Shown one piece after another: positions 7,245 through 15,440 of a stretch of 15,440 nucleotides of DNA; the stretch's first letter is position 1; each line of letters opens with the position of its first letter. The DNA comes from Hippea sp. (GTDB lineage: Bacteria > Campylobacterota_A > Desulfurellia > Desulfurellales > Hippeaceae), in the NCBI GenBank assembly GCA_015486705.1, contig WFRG01000008.1, positions 1-15,440 of the forward strand, read 5' to 3'. The notes beneath the pieces were generated by a model, which saw only the letters and a list, made by a program, of their open reading frames with translations, did not search any database and had not been told where the DNA came from. The translations under genes were made by a program, and so were the position numbers.

Positions 7245-8484
7245 TAAACCTCAAGGCACATTAAGGTGCTCATTTTGTGGAAGAACACAGGATGAAGTTA
7301 GAAAGTTGATTGCAGGGCCAGGTGTTTATATTTGTGATGAATGTGTAGCTTTGTGTGAGGATATTTTGGCTGAAGATGAAGAACTAAATAAAAAGAAAAA
7401 TGATAGTTTTATCCCATTAACACCAGAAGAAATAAAGAGAAAATTGGATGAATATATAGTTTCACAAGACGATGCTAAGAAAATTTTGGCTGTTGCTGCA
7501 TATAACCACTATAAGAGGGTAAATGAAGTCAATATGCCTCGCAGAAAAAAAGATGATGTAGAATTAGAAAAAAGTAATATATTGCTTATAGGCCCTACAG
7601 GAACAGGCAAAACCTTGATAGCAAAAACACTTGCTAAAATCTTGGATGTTCCATTTGCAATTGCCGATGCAACAAGTTTAACAGAAGCCGGATATGTAGG
7701 TGAAGATGTAGAGAATATACTTGTAAGACTCTTACAAGCTGCAGATTACAATGTTGCATTAGCACAAAAAGGGATTGTATATATAGATGAAATAGATAAA
7801 ATCTCACGAAAAAGCGAAAATCCTTCCATTACACGCGATGTTTCTGGGGAAGGCGTGCAGCAAGCTTTACTTAAGTTAATAGAGGGTAGTGTTGTTAATG
7901 TTCCGCCTTACGGCGGAAGAAAGCACCCTCAGCAAGAGTTCATACAGGTTGACACAACCAACATTCTTTTTATCTGCGGTGGAGCTTTTGAAGGTTTGGA
8001 AAACATCGTTGCAAGAAGGATAAGTAAAAAGAGCATAGGATTTACAAATCCTGTAGAAGTAGACAAAAAGGAAAAATATAACCTATTAAAACAGGTTACT
8101 CCAGAAGATTTAATGAAATATGGTTTAATCCCAGAGCTGATAGGTAGATTACATGTAGTGGCAACTCTCCAAGAGTTGTCTGAGAACGAACTTGTCAGAA
8201 TTTTGACAGAGCCTAAAAACGCTTTGGTAAAACAATACAAAAAGATGTTAAAGCTTGATAATGTTAAATTAACAATAACAGATGAAGCTCTACAAGCTAT
8301 AGCCAAAAAAGCTGTAGAAAGAAAAGTTGGAGCAAGGGGATTGCGCAGCATCATGGAACAAATCATGGTAGATTTGATGTACAAGATACCTTCCATGAAG
8401 GGGGTAACAGAATGCATAATAAACGAAGATGTTGTAAATGAAGGAAAACCCCCAGTGTTGGTAAAAAATAAGAAGAGCGCTTAA
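7222..8484 (+). CDS. clpX: Clp protease ATP-binding subunit ClpX
   Basis: AAA+ unfoldase that recognises tagged substrates and feeds them to ClpP. The 420-residue product has an N-terminal zinc-binding domain with C16, C19, C38 and C41. The AAA+ module follows with Walker A GPTGTGKT (124-131), pore loop GYVGEDV (Y158), Walker B VYIDE (186-190), an RKH-loop ([10 protein letters not shown]), the ClpP-docking IGF tripeptide in KKSIGF, and sensor-2 GARGLR near the C-terminus. AGGAG (7210-7214), inside the end of clpP, is 7 nt from the ATG. The stop codon is directly followed by the hslV start. Confidence 0.98.
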   Translation: MKQMDGGDKPQGTLRCSFCGRTQDEVRKLIAGPGVYICDECVALCEDILAEDEELNKKKNDSFIPLTPEEIKRKLDEYIVSQDDAKKILAVAAYNHYKRVNEVNMPRRKKDDVELEKSNILLIGPTGTGKTLIAKTLAKILDVPFAIADATSLTEAGYVGEDVENILVRLLQAADYNVALAQKGIVYIDEIDKISRKSENPSITRDVSGEGVQQALLKLIEGSVVNVPPYGGRKHPQQEFIQVDTTNILFICGGAFEGLENIVARRISKKSIGFTNPVEVDKKEKYNLLKQVTPEDLMKYGLIPELIGRLHVVATLQELSENELVRILTEPKNALVKQYKKMLKLDNVKLTITDEALQAIAKKAVERKVGARGLRSIMEQIMVDLMYKIPSMKGVTECIINEDVVNEGKPPVLVKNKKSA

Positions 8485-9021
8485 ATGGAATTTAAAGGTA
8501 CAACAATAATTTGCGTTAAGAAAAACAACAGTGTTGCTCTTGGCGGTGATGGTCAAGTAACTTTAGGTAATACCGTTGTAAAATCCAAAGCAAAGAAAAT
8601 AAGAAAGCTATACAATGATAAGGTTATTGTAGGTTTTGCCGGGGCAACAGCGGACGCCTTTACGTTATTTGAAAAATTAGAGGATAAACTCAATGAATAT
8701 GCAGGAAATTTAACACGTGCTGCGGTTGAATTGGCTAAAGAGTGGCGTACAGACAAGATTTTAAGGAGACTTGAAGCTCTTTTGATTGCTGCTGACAAAA
8801 ATACAATGTATTTAATTAGCGGCAATGGAGATGTACTGTCACCTGATGAAGACATTTGCGCAATAGGCTCAGGTGGGAATTACGCCTATGCAGCAGCAAA
8901 GGCCTTGGTTAAATATAGCAATTTGGACGCCAAAGGAATTGTGGAGGAATCCTTAAAGATAGCTTCGTCCATTTGTATATACACAAACGACAACATCGTC
9001 ATAGAAACCTTAGGAGAATGA
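8485..9021 (+). CDS. hslV: ATP-dependent protease peptidase subunit HslV (ClpQ)
   Basis: Proteasome-beta-like threonine peptidase (family T1) that forms a double hexamer capped by HslU. In the 178-residue product the N-terminus [11 protein letters not shown] shows a five-residue propeptide before the catalytic threonine. After cleavage, T1, D17 ([10 protein letters not shown]) and K33 fall at the expected active-site positions, with the conserved IGSGG turn further on. The start directly follows the clpX stop with no gap, and only a weak AGAAGAG lies upstream, so translation is probably coupled to clpX. HslU follows after 1 nt. Confidence 0.97.
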   Translation: MEFKGTTIICVKKNNSVALGGDGQVTLGNTVVKSKAKKIRKLYNDKVIVGFAGATADAFTLFEKLEDKLNEYAGNLTRAAVELAKEWRTDKILRRLEALLIAADKNTMYLISGNGDVLSPDEDICAIGSGGNYAYAAAKALVKYSNLDAKGIVEESLKIASSICIYTNDNIVIETLGE

Positions 9022-9022
9022 G

Positions 9023-10375
9023 ATGGAAGATAAGTTGACACCCAAAAAGATCGTAGAGTTATTAGACAAATACATTGTAGGACAAAATGAGGCAAAGAAA
9101 GCAATAGCAATAGCACTGAGAACACGATACAGAAGACACAAGGTTCAAGGTGACATAAAAGAAGAGATAATGCCAAAAAACATACTCATGATTGGTCCAA
9201 CGGGCGTGGGAAAAACTGAAATTGCGCGTAGAATTGCCAAGATCACGAATGCTCCTTTTGTTAAGGTTGAAGCAAGCAAATTTACAGAGGTAGGATACGT
9301 TGGAAGAGACGTGGAGTCCATAATAAGGGACTTGGCACGTATAAGTTATGAGATGGTAAAACAGGAAGAGCTCAAAAAGGTCGAAGACAAAGCAAAAAAA
9401 GAGGCAGAAGAAAGAGTATTGGACGTATTAGTTCCTCCCATAAAAAAACGTTCAATTTACGACACAGAAGACGAGGAAAGAATCAAGCGAACACGTGAGA
9501 AATTTAGAGAAAAGATGAAAAACGGTGAATTGGACGAAAAGGTTATAGAAATAACGATTAACCCACAAAGAGGTGAACAATTAGTTCCTTTTATAGAGGT
9601 TGCCGCGGCCCCAATAGACGAGCTCGATTCTAATCTGAGGGATATGATAGATAATATCATGCCCAACAAAAAAAAGACCAGAAAAGTAACCGTTAAAGAA
9701 GCCTTACGTATCTTCCAAGAAGAAGAAGCCCAAAAACTCATAGATAAAGACAAAGTTAAAGAAAAAGCTATTGAAAAAGCTTCTAACGATGGAATAGTGT
9801 TTTTGGATGAAATAGATAAAATAGTCACAAAATCCAGCTCTTCTCAAGGTCCAGATGTATCAAGAGAAGGCGTTCAAAGAGACTTACTGCCTATCGTTGA
9901 GGGTTCGACAGTGAACACCCGATACGGCTCAATAAAGACTGACCATATACTTTTTATTGCCGCAGGCGCTTTTCATCAGGTCAAACCAAGCGATATGATA
10001 CCAGAATTACAGGGCAGATTTCCTATAAGAGTTGAACTGAAACCACTTACAAAAGAAGACTTTATTAGAATTCTAAAAGAACCAAAGAACGCTTTAATTA
10101 AACAATACAGAGCTTTGCTCGAAACAGAAGGTATAAATTTAGAGTTCTCAGAAAACGCCATTGAGAAAATAGCAGAAATAGCGGAAAAAATTAACAAAGA
10201 GACGGAAAACATTGGAGCAAGGCGTCTCCATACTCTCCTCGAAAAACTCCTCGAAGACATATCTTTTGAAGCGCCAAATGTAGAACACAAAGACATAACG
10301 ATAGACGCAAACTACGTAAAAGAGAAGCTTTCTGATATTGTTGAAGATAGGGATTTAAGTAGGTATATCCTATAA
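9023..10375 (+). CDS. hslU: ATP-dependent protease ATPase subunit HslU (ClpY)
   Basis: AAA+ unfoldase partner of HslV. The 450-residue product has N-terminal sequence [15 protein letters not shown], Walker A GPTGVGKT (58-65) and pore loop GYVGRDVE (Y92). A charged, helical intermediate (I) domain (about 110-240) marks HslU rather than ClpX. Walker B IVFLDE (258-263) follows, then a small AAA domain with [10 protein letters not shown]. The C-terminus DRDLSRYIL matches the tail that inserts between HslV subunits. GGAG near 9012 serves as Shine-Dalgarno. It is the last gene of the operon and its stop region overlaps the convergent engB stop by 6 nt. Confidence 0.97.
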   Translation: MEDKLTPKKIVELLDKYIVGQNEAKKAIAIALRTRYRRHKVQGDIKEEIMPKNILMIGPTGVGKTEIARRIAKITNAPFVKVEASKFTEVGYVGRDVESIIRDLARISYEMVKQEELKKVEDKAKKEAEERVLDVLVPPIKKRSIYDTEDEERIKRTREKFREKMKNGELDEKVIEITINPQRGEQLVPFIEVAAAPIDELDSNLRDMIDNIMPNKKKTRKVTVKEALRIFQEEEAQKLIDKDKVKEKAIEKASNDGIVFLDEIDKIVTKSSSSQGPDVSREGVQRDLLPIVEGSTVNTRYGSIKTDHILFIAAGAFHQVKPSDMIPELQGRFPIRVELKPLTKEDFIRILKEPKNALIKQYRALLETEGINLEFSENAIEKIAEIAEKINKETENIGARRLHTLLEKLLEDISFEAPNVEHKDITIDANYVKEKLSDIVEDRDLSRYIL

Positions 10376-11011
10376 AGTAGCTTTATTAACAATAAAATCG
10401 CACAACTTATCAATGCCTCTTTTTTTACTGGAAGAAGTAAGAAAGTAGTTTATATCGCCATATCTTTCTTTTAGATATCTCAGACTATCAGAGATTGATT
10501 TCTGTGTCGCCTTGTCTGTCTTAGTAAAAACAATACTAAAGTCCTTGCTATAGAACTGTAGCCAATCTATAAACACCAAATCGCTATCCATTGGTAAGTG
10601 CCTCGAGTCAACTAAAACAAACACATGATAAAGCAGGTTTGCATTTTTTAGGTAATCTTCTATTATGTACTTCCATTTTTGTCTTAAACTCTTAGACCTT
10701 TTAGCATATCCATACCCCGGTAAATCGACAATAAAGAACGTGTCATTAATTTTGTAAAAATTTATGAGGACAGTTTTGCCTGGGTTTTTACTCACATAGG
10801 CTATTTTTCTATTTAAAATAGCATTTATTAAAGATGATTTGCCAACATTACTTCTACCTGCAAACGCAAATTGTGGTAGGTAAAATAAACTGGCATTATC
10901 GAAGCTCCCCTCAAAAGAAACCTTTTTTAAGGCTAAACAGCCTTCAGTTCTACCATATTCGTCTGTGTGTCCAGTATTACAAACGTCTTTCTGCCCGTTA
11001 GATATCCGCAT
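10370..11011 (-). CDS. engB: Ribosome biogenesis GTPase EngB/YsxC
   Basis: TRAFAC-class GTPase involved in large-subunit ribosome assembly (YsxC/YihA family). Motifs: G1 GRSNVGKSS (52-60), G2 threonine in NPGKT (T80), G3 DLPGYG (96-101), G4 TKTD (163-166) and a G5-like SSSK (193-196). Family similarity begins around [10 protein letters not shown] (29-38). The only canonical in-frame start upstream of G1 is ATG 11011, 79 nt inside the phosphodiesterase gene; an in-frame TGA lies two codons before it, and AGGTGA just upstream can act as Shine-Dalgarno. The product would therefore carry an unusual leader of about 28 residues, unless a non-canonical start nearer residue 27 is used. It is the last gene of the leu operon. 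Confidence 0.93.
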   Translation of the reverse strand: MRISNGQKDVCNTGHTDEYGRTEGCLALKKVSFEGSFDNASLFYLPQFAFAGRSNVGKSSLINAILNRKIAYVSKNPGKTVLINFYKINDTFFIVDLPGYGYAKRSKSLRQKWKYIIEDYLKNANLLYHVFVLVDSRHLPMDSDLVFIDWLQFYSKDFSIVFTKTDKATQKSISDSLRYLKERYGDINYFLTSSSKKRGIDKLCDFIVNKATL

Positions 11012-11406
11012 AATTCACCTGGATTAATAATATAACCCCTCTGTGTCTTTCTTATATCTACCTTATGAAGATGACCATAAAGTACATAATCATACTCTTT
11101 TGCGACTTTATCTACACCAAAGGGCTCATGCATTAAGATAAACTCTTTTCCCTTTATCTCAACCTCATAAGGCGGTTTGTGCAATTTACCTTCACTTTTT
11201 TGCTGCAAAAACAATACCTCGCCATCGTTATTGCCAAAAACACCCAAAAATGGATTTTTGAGTTTGTTAAAATAATCGAAGCAAAAGGGCGATATAATAT
11301 CGCCCAAGTGTATCGTAAGGTCTACATTTTCTTTGTTTAACAAATCCACTGCCAACTTAATTGCCTCAATATTGTCATGGGAATCGGAAATTATACCAAT
11401 CTTCAT
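10933..11406 (-). CDS. YfcE/MJ0936-type metallophosphoesterase
   Basis: A calcineurin-like phosphodiesterase of the small YfcE family. At 157 aa it has the expected length. The binuclear metal site is complete: D8 and H10 (SDSHDN), D36 (HLGDI), N59 (GNND), H93 (MHEPF), and H112/H114 (GHLH). Family members hydrolyse phosphodiesters in vitro; the physiological substrate is unknown and cannot be inferred here. The ATG directly follows the leuB stop, with GGGGA in the end of leuB as Shine-Dalgarno. The 3' end overlaps the only canonical engB start by 79 nt. Confidence 0.9.
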   Translation of the reverse strand: MKIGIISDSHDNIEAIKLAVDLLNKENVDLTIHLGDIISPFCFDYFNKLKNPFLGVFGNNDGEVLFLQQKSEGKLHKPPYEVEIKGKEFILMHEPFGVDKVAKEYDYVLYGHLHKVDIRKTQRGYIINPGELCGYLTGRKTFVILDTQTNMVELKAV

Positions 11407-12486
11407 CTACACATCCCCTACAGCTTTTGCAATTAGGTCTCCCATTTGCTGAGTATTAACCTTTCTCTTACCTTCACTCATAATATCGGGCGTTCTATAG
11501 CCCATCTTCAAAACTAAATCAACGGCCTTTTCTATTGTATCAGCCTCCTCGTCAAGCTTAAGCCCATATTTTAGCATCATAGCTGCAGATTCTATCTGCG
11601 CAACGGGATTTGCAATACCCAAACCAGCAATATCCGGAGCAGAACCATGAATAGGTTCAAACATGCCAACCCTACCACCCACCGACGCCGAGGGCAACAT
11701 ACCAATAGAACCTGTTAACATACTCGCCTCATCGGACAAGATGTCTCCAAATATATTGCCCGTCACAATCACATCAAATTGCTTTGGATTCCTCACAAGC
11801 TGCATAGCTGCGTTATCAACAAGCAGATGGCTATATTCAATATCAGGATAATCTTTAGCAACACGTTCTACAACATCTCTCCAAAACTGCGAAACATCCA
11901 ATACATTTGCTTTATCAACGCTTGTAACCTTTTTTCTCCTCTGCTTTGCAAGGTCAAATGCGAGTCTAACTATACGCTCTACCTCAGGCTCTGTATAAAC
12001 CATCGTATTAAGAGCCTTCTTAAAGCCATTATCTTCAAATACACCCCTAGGCTCACCAAAGTAGATACCACCTGTAAGTTCTCTGACAACCAAAATATCA
12101 ATGCCCCTGATCACGTCTGGTTTTAGTGTGCTTGCATCAATCAGCTCATCAAAGACTTTAGCCGGTCTTAAATTAGCAAAAGCACCCAAAGCTTTTCTAA
12201 TACCCAAAAGACCAGCCTCGGGTTTCTTATCTTGCGGCAAGTTATCCCACTTTGGACCCCCAACAGATCCAAAGAACAGAGCATCACATTTTAAAATCTT
12301 ATCCACTTCACTCTGAGGCAACGGTTCTCCAAAGTTATCTATAGCGCACCCACCAACGTAGACCTTTATATACTCAAACTTATGATTAAACCTGGATGCA
12401 ATTTCATCTAAAACCTTTATACCTTCAGCAACAATTTCAGGACCTATACCGTCACCTTCCATAACGGCAATTTTATACCTTCCCAC
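11407..12486 (-). CDS. leuB: 3-isopropylmalate dehydrogenase
   Basis: Oxidatively decarboxylates 3-isopropylmalate to 2-ketoisocaproate with NAD+ in leucine biosynthesis. The 359-residue product carries the nucleotide-site EGDGIGPE (10-17), the LeuB-specific RELTGGIYFGEPRG (135-148), and substrate and metal ligands R97, R107, R135, Y142, K192, D224, D248 and D252. GSAPDIAG (281-288) forms part of the NAD site. The ELTGGIYFG motif favours IPMDH over homoisocitrate or isocitrate dehydrogenase. The start is GTG 12486 with GAGGTG a few bases upstream, 8 nt after leuD. No leuA is in the window. Confidence 0.96.
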   Translation of the reverse strand: MGRYKIAVMEGDGIGPEIVAEGIKVLDEIASRFNHKFEYIKVYVGGCAIDNFGEPLPQSEVDKILKCDALFFGSVGGPKWDNLPQDKKPEAGLLGIRKALGAFANLRPAKVFDELIDASTLKPDVIRGIDILVVRELTGGIYFGEPRGVFEDNGFKKALNTMVYTEPEVERIVRLAFDLAKQRRKKVTSVDKANVLDVSQFWRDVVERVAKDYPDIEYSHLLVDNAAMQLVRNPKQFDVIVTGNIFGDILSDEASMLTGSIGMLPSASVGGRVGMFEPIHGSAPDIAGLGIANPVAQIESAAMMLKYGLKLDEEADTIEKAVDLVLKMGYRTPDIMSEGKRKVNTQQMGDLIAKAVGDV

Positions 12487-12494
12487 GGCTCACC

Positions 12495-12986
12495 TCAAAT
12501 TTTCAAAATCTCTTTAGCATAATTAAACAAACCACCGCTTTCAATTAGCCTTTGCATAAACTCCGGTATAACAGTGGATTCAAATACCTTCCCATTTTTC
12601 AATATTTTAATTTCTCCTTTTTCCGTATCAACTTCAATCTCATCGAACTTTTCAAGCTCATCCACAACGCCACTTTCAAGTATAGGCAAACCTATATTGA
12701 ACGCATTTCTATAAAAGATACGAGAGAATGACTTTGCAATAACACACGCCACACCACTTGCTTTAATAGCGATTGGTGCATGCTCCCTACTTGAACCACT
12801 GCCAAAATTATAACCCGCTACTATTATATCACCATTTTTTACCTCTTTTGCAAAGCTTTCATCTATATCCTCCATGCAATGTTTAGCGAGCTCCTCAGGA
12901 TTGGAAGTATTCAAGTATCGTGCTGGAATTATCACATCCGTGTCAACGTTGTCCGAATAAACCCAAACTCTACCTTTAATTATCAT
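12495..12986 (-). CDS. leuD: 3-isopropylmalate dehydratase small subunit
   Basis: Swivelling small subunit of isopropylmalate isomerase, which works with LeuC to convert 2- to 3-isopropylmalate. At 163 aa it is of the short, archaeal/thermophile-like type rather than the proteobacterial type of about 200 aa. It has [16 protein letters not shown] with the substrate-recognition loop YLNT (24-27) and the conserved [11 protein letters not shown] (61-71). The start overlaps the leuC stop (ATGA), which implies coupled 1:1 synthesis. In this family homoaconitases and dimethylmalate dehydratases look similar; leuB next door supports the leucine role. Confidence 0.95.
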   Translation of the reverse strand: MIIKGRVWVYSDNVDTDVIIPARYLNTSNPEELAKHCMEDIDESFAKEVKNGDIIVAGYNFGSGSSREHAPIAIKASGVACVIAKSFSRIFYRNAFNIGLPILESGVVDELEKFDEIEVDTEKGEIKILKNGKVFESTVIPEFMQRLIESGGLFNYAKEILKI

Positions 12987-14254
12987 TTTAACACCTCATC
13001 TGGATGAACAATTTTGCCAGCTATAGCACTTGCTGCAGCAACGGCCGGCGACGATAGATAAACAAAAGCTTTTTTAGAACCCATTCTTCCAACAAAGTTC
13101 CTATTTGAGGTAGAAATACACACCTCACCATCAGCCAAAATACCCATGTATCCGCCAAGACACGGACCGCATGTGGGCGTAGATATTACAGCACCGGCAT
13201 CCAAGAATATATCAAACAATCCCTCTTTCAACGCTTGTCTATAAACTTGGACAGTGGCAGGTATGATTATTAATCTAACATATTTAGCAACCTTCTTACC
13301 CTTTAAAATCTTTGCTGCTTCCCTTAAATCTGAAATCCTACCGTTTGTACAAGAGCCAATAAACGCCTGATCTATTTTTATATCCTCTTTGATTTCAAAA
13401 ATACTTCTAGCATTTGACGGAAGGTGAGGAAAAGCCACCTGCGGTTCAATGTTTGAAACGTCTATCTCGATAACATCGGAATATTCGGCATCCTCATCGC
13501 TTTTTAAAATCTCATACTGATCTTCTCCTATGCCCCGCTCTTTCAAGTATTCAATTGTAACCTCATCCGGCTCAACAATGCCGTTTTTAGCACCAGCCTC
13601 AACAGCCATATTACACATTGTCAGTCTATCTTCCATTGGAAGTTCGCGTATGACATCTCCTGTAAATTCCATAGACTTATAAAGTGCACCTGCAACGCCA
13701 ATTTTACCAATTGTATAAAGAATCAAATCCTTGCCAACAACCCACTTATTTCTTTTTCCCTTATAAACAAATTTAATGCTCTCTGGAACCCTAAACCAGC
13801 TTTTACCTGTAGCAAAGGCAAAACCCAAATCTGTTGAGCCCATACCCGTTGCAAAGGCACCCAAAGCACCGTGTGTGCATGTATGAGAATCAGCACCTAC
13901 AATTAACATACCAGGCTTTACATACCCTTGTTCTGGCAACAATGCATGTTCTATGCCAACTTCGCCTGTCTCCCAATAATTGGGCAAATCCCTCTCTCTA
14001 ACAAAATCGCGCATAATCTTACATTGGTTGGCTGAATTTATATCTTTATTAGGCGTGAAGTGGTCTGGAACTAAAGCCACCTTCCCTTTATCAAAAACAT
14101 CAACGCCCAGCTTTTTAACAAAGTCAATGGCTATAGGTGCAGTTATGTCGTTTGCAAAAGCTAAATCCACATCAGCCATAACAATTTCACCAGGCTTTAC
14201 TTCATCTTTATTAGCTTTTTTAGCCAATATCTTTTGAGAAATCGTCATACCCAT
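12983..14254 (-). CDS. leuC: 3-isopropylmalate dehydratase large subunit
   Basis: Iron-sulfur subunit of isopropylmalate isomerase (aconitase superfamily). The 423-residue product has three cluster ligands, C302 (IGSCTNGR), C362 and C365 (TCGPCLGG), the conserved [17 protein letters not shown] stretch (121-137), and [10 protein letters not shown] (384-393). The length and the separate small subunit place it in the short LeuC class shared with archaea and thermophiles, not the 466-aa enterobacterial class. The start is ATG 14254 after GGGGTG, with an alternative ATG two codons on. It lies 23 nt downstream of the DUF2914-like gene. Confidence 0.96.
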   Translation of the reverse strand: MGMTISQKILAKKANKDEVKPGEIVMADVDLAFANDITAPIAIDFVKKLGVDVFDKGKVALVPDHFTPNKDINSANQCKIMRDFVRERDLPNYWETGEVGIEHALLPEQGYVKPGMLIVGADSHTCTHGALGAFATGMGSTDLGFAFATGKSWFRVPESIKFVYKGKRNKWVVGKDLILYTIGKIGVAGALYKSMEFTGDVIRELPMEDRLTMCNMAVEAGAKNGIVEPDEVTIEYLKERGIGEDQYEILKSDEDAEYSDVIEIDVSNIEPQVAFPHLPSNARSIFEIKEDIKIDQAFIGSCTNGRISDLREAAKILKGKKVAKYVRLIIIPATVQVYRQALKEGLFDIFLDAGAVISTPTCGPCLGGYMGILADGEVCISTSNRNFVGRMGSKKAFVYLSSPAVAAASAIAGKIVHPDEVLK

Positions 14255-14277
14255 ATTGCAACACCCCTATATTAAAA

Positions 14278-14649
14278 TCATTTCACCGTAAAAATTTTTT
14301 CTCTAAGTAGTTTTCCATTGCTATCTAAAATCTCCAATTTCCAAACACCCTTCATGGACGGATAGATAGTCTTGTACGACCACGTTCTAAATCGCTTATA
14401 CGGTTTTACCTTCAATTTCACATCAAAGTGTCTATCATCCAAAACCCACCTATGTATAACAAATGTCGGTTTTTTAATGTCTTTCAACGTACTCAAACAC
14501 CACACCCTATCGCCCACTTTAAAACTATCCGAGGGCTTGACAATACTCCTGCTCTTTATGCCCAAACCACATTGAATGCTCTCAACAGTAATACCAAAGC
14601 TAAATATGGGAAGCAATAAAAAAGCAACTACCAACAACACTTTCCTCAT
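14278..14649 (-). CDS. Secreted DUF2914-like protein of unknown function
   Basis: A 123-residue protein with a clear N-terminal signal sequence (MRKVLLVVAFLLLPIFSFG, about 1-19), so probably periplasmic. The mature part matches my recollection of the DUF2914 domain pattern: VWCLSTL (49-55), HRW (66-68), RTWS (88-91) and GVWKLEILDSNGKLL (101-115), which look like one beta-sandwich domain. Two cysteines (C27, C51) could form a disulfide. No catalytic residues are recognised and no function is known to me. AGGAGGTGATGAT precedes the ATG. It is the first gene after the leu operon promoter and lies 23 nt upstream of leuC. Confidence 0.85.
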   Translation of the reverse strand: MRKVLLVVAFLLLPIFSFGITVESIQCGLGIKSRSIVKPSDSFKVGDRVWCLSTLKDIKKPTFVIHRWVLDDRHFDVKLKVKPYKRFRTWSYKTIYPSMKGVWKLEILDSNGKLLREKIFTVK

Positions 14650-14675
14650 ATCATCACCTCCTTTTTTTAAATTTT

Positions 14676-14703
14676 ATTATATAAAAAAAAGACATATTGT
14701 CTA
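14676..14703 (-). promoter_or_regulatory. Promoter of the DUF2914-leuCDB-yfcE-engB operon
   Basis: On the minus strand TAGACA (14703-14698) and a consensus TATAAT (14681-14676) are 16 bp apart, leaving a leader of about 20 nt. No leucine leader peptide or T-box fits in the space, so leucine attenuation at this site is unlikely. Confidence 0.65.
14683..14702 (-). terminator. Intrinsic terminator after moaC
   Basis: On the minus strand AGACA-ATA-TGTCT (14702-14690) is followed by eight T residues (14690-14683). The stem is short and A/T-rich, so it may be leaky, with read-through into the leu operon. It overlaps the leu operon promoter spacer. Confidence 0.55.
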
Positions 14704-15186
14704 TTATTTTGAGGCGGGACGCGAGAATTTACCGCTTTTTCCACCCTCTTTGTAGAGGAGATAGATATTTCTGATCTCTATGGACCTGTCAATGGCCTTG
14801 CACATATCGTAAATCGTCAGTGCAGCGATGCTCACAGCTGTTAGCGCTTCCATCTCAACGCCGGTTTTGTGCGTAACCCTGACTTCCGAATATATCTTGA
14901 TGAGGTGGTTCTCATCGTCCATCTCGAAGTTGATATCTATACCTTCCAAATTCAAAGGATGGCACATGGGTATTAGGTGTGGTGTGTTTTTAGCGCCCAT
15001 TATACCGCCTACCTGAGCAACAGCCAAAACATCGCCCTTTTTAACCCTGCCCTCTTTAACGGCGAAATAGGCTTCCTTTGATAGGGCGACCTCACCGTAG
15101 GCCCTCGCAACCCTGACTGTTACATCTTTATTGCTTACATCAACCATTTTCGCGCGTTTCTGCTCATTGAAATGTGTAAAATCCAT
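14704..15186 (-). CDS. moaC: Cyclic pyranopterin monophosphate synthase MoaC
   Basis: Converts the MoaA product 3',8-cH2GTP into cyclic pyranopterin monophosphate, the first intermediate of molybdenum cofactor synthesis. The 160-residue product has the expected length for the family. Conserved active-site blocks are AKNTPHLIPMCHPL (65-78), KTGVEMEALTAVS (107-119) and YDMCKAID (126-133, including D127 and K130), then EGGKSG near the C-terminus. It starts 3 nt after the moaA stop, with GGAGGG in the end of moaA as Shine-Dalgarno. It ends in tandem stops TAA TAG. G+C is about 46% over seven 60-base lines I counted, above the rest of the window. Confidence 0.97.
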   Translation of the reverse strand: MDFTHFNEQKRAKMVDVSNKDVTVRVARAYGEVALSKEAYFAVKEGRVKKGDVLAVAQVGGIMGAKNTPHLIPMCHPLNLEGIDINFEMDDENHLIKIYSEVRVTHKTGVEMEALTAVSIAALTIYDMCKAIDRSIEIRNIYLLYKEGGKSGKFSRPASK

Positions 15187-15189
15187 CCG

Positions 15190-15440
15190 TTACCCTCCAA
15201 CACTGGCCATGCTTGAATGAATGCTTTCACTCAACAACGAATGTTCTTTTGGCTTTATCTTAACAGAGTATCTGATCAACTCCTTGACCTTCTCAAAATC
15301 CCTCATCCTCAAAGCACCCTTGACATCCACCCTATCAGGATGACCAAGACATGGCAAAATAAACCCGTCACTTGTTAGCCTAATCCTATTGCAAACGCTA
15401 CAGAATGCATGTGAAAGCGGCGTAATAAAACCCACATAGA
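15190..15440 (-). CDS. moaA: GTP 3',8-cyclase MoaA, C-terminal part
   Basis: The last 83 codons of a radical-SAM enzyme that cyclises GTP; the N-terminal SAM-cluster half lies beyond the right edge. The visible part reads YVGFITPLSHAFCSVCNRIR, with the C-terminal 4Fe-4S ligands CxxC plus a third cysteine in FILPCLG, which bind the substrate cluster. It ends in SMASVGG: the C-terminal Gly-Gly is required for MoaA activity. The GTG at 15435 is an internal valine, not a start. It is co-transcribed with moaC. Confidence 0.95.
   Translation of the reverse strand, partial: YVGFITPLSHAFCSVCNRIRLTSDGFILPCLGHPDRVDVKGALRMRDFEKVKELIRYSVKIKPKEHSLLSESIHSSMASVGG

Noticed and set aside
11779..12126. Antisense open frames opposite leuB
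   Set aside because: They are shadows of leuB without a Shine-Dalgarno sequence or recognisable protein features.
14650..14703. Leucine leader peptide, T-box or riboswitch upstream of the leu operon
   Set aside because: Only about 20 nt separate the predicted transcript start from the first gene, too little for such an element.
1..15440. CRISPR array, insertion sequence, prophage, toxin-antitoxin or defence island
   Set aside because: I saw no regularly spaced repeats, transposase or integrase motifs, terminal repeats or tRNA-flanked cargo. Essentially all coding capacity is housekeeping.

Overview
This is an AT-rich bacterial chromosome segment, roughly 35-40% G+C by eye, densely packed with housekeeping genes. 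No mobile element, CRISPR array, tRNA or rRNA is visible, and no gene-free stretch exceeds about 220 bp. The gene set (sHsp, ClpB, ClpXP, HslUV, short-form LeuC/LeuD, MoaA/MoaC) and the base composition fit an AT-rich, possibly moderately thermophilic Gram-negative such as a Desulfurellales/Hippea-type bacterium. That placement is an inference from gene content and style, not a database match.

Bases 1-3545 hold a heat-shock block. A J-domain protein gene (5' part only) points left. A small heat-shock protein gene and clpB point right. The two divergent units share nearly identical promoter sequences, TTGACA-N16-TATATT with a common ACTATAA inside the spacer. A long intercistronic hairpin separates hsp20 from clpB, and a G/C-rich hairpin follows clpB.

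Bases 3550-5174 (minus strand) encode an OmpR-type response regulator followed by a small two-TM histidine kinase without HAMP. This pair sits between the disaggregase gene and the next chaperone/protease operon.

Bases 5221-10375 (plus strand) form one compact operon, tig-clpP-clpX-hslV-hslU. It encodes trigger factor and two complete ATP-dependent proteases, ClpXP and HslUV, with junctions that overlap or abut. With dnaJ, hsp20 and clpB, this makes a proteostasis island of about 10 kb covering nascent-chain folding, holding, disaggregation and degradation.

Bases 10370-14681 (minus strand) form a second compact operon, transcribed leftwards: a secreted DUF2914-like protein, leuC, leuD, leuB, a YfcE-like phosphodiesterase, and the ribosome-assembly GTPase gene engB. 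The engB stop overlaps the hslU stop convergently. The operon promoter is nested in the terminator region of the moa genes.

Bases 14698-15440 (minus strand) hold the 3' end of moaA and all of moaC (molybdenum cofactor step 1). Their G+C content is visibly higher than that of their neighbours.

I did not find a convincing new biological system. The best leads are the shared heat-shock promoter element, the two-component system embedded in the proteostasis island, the DUF2914 gene heading the leucine operon, and several unusual translation starts (histidine kinase, response regulator, engB).
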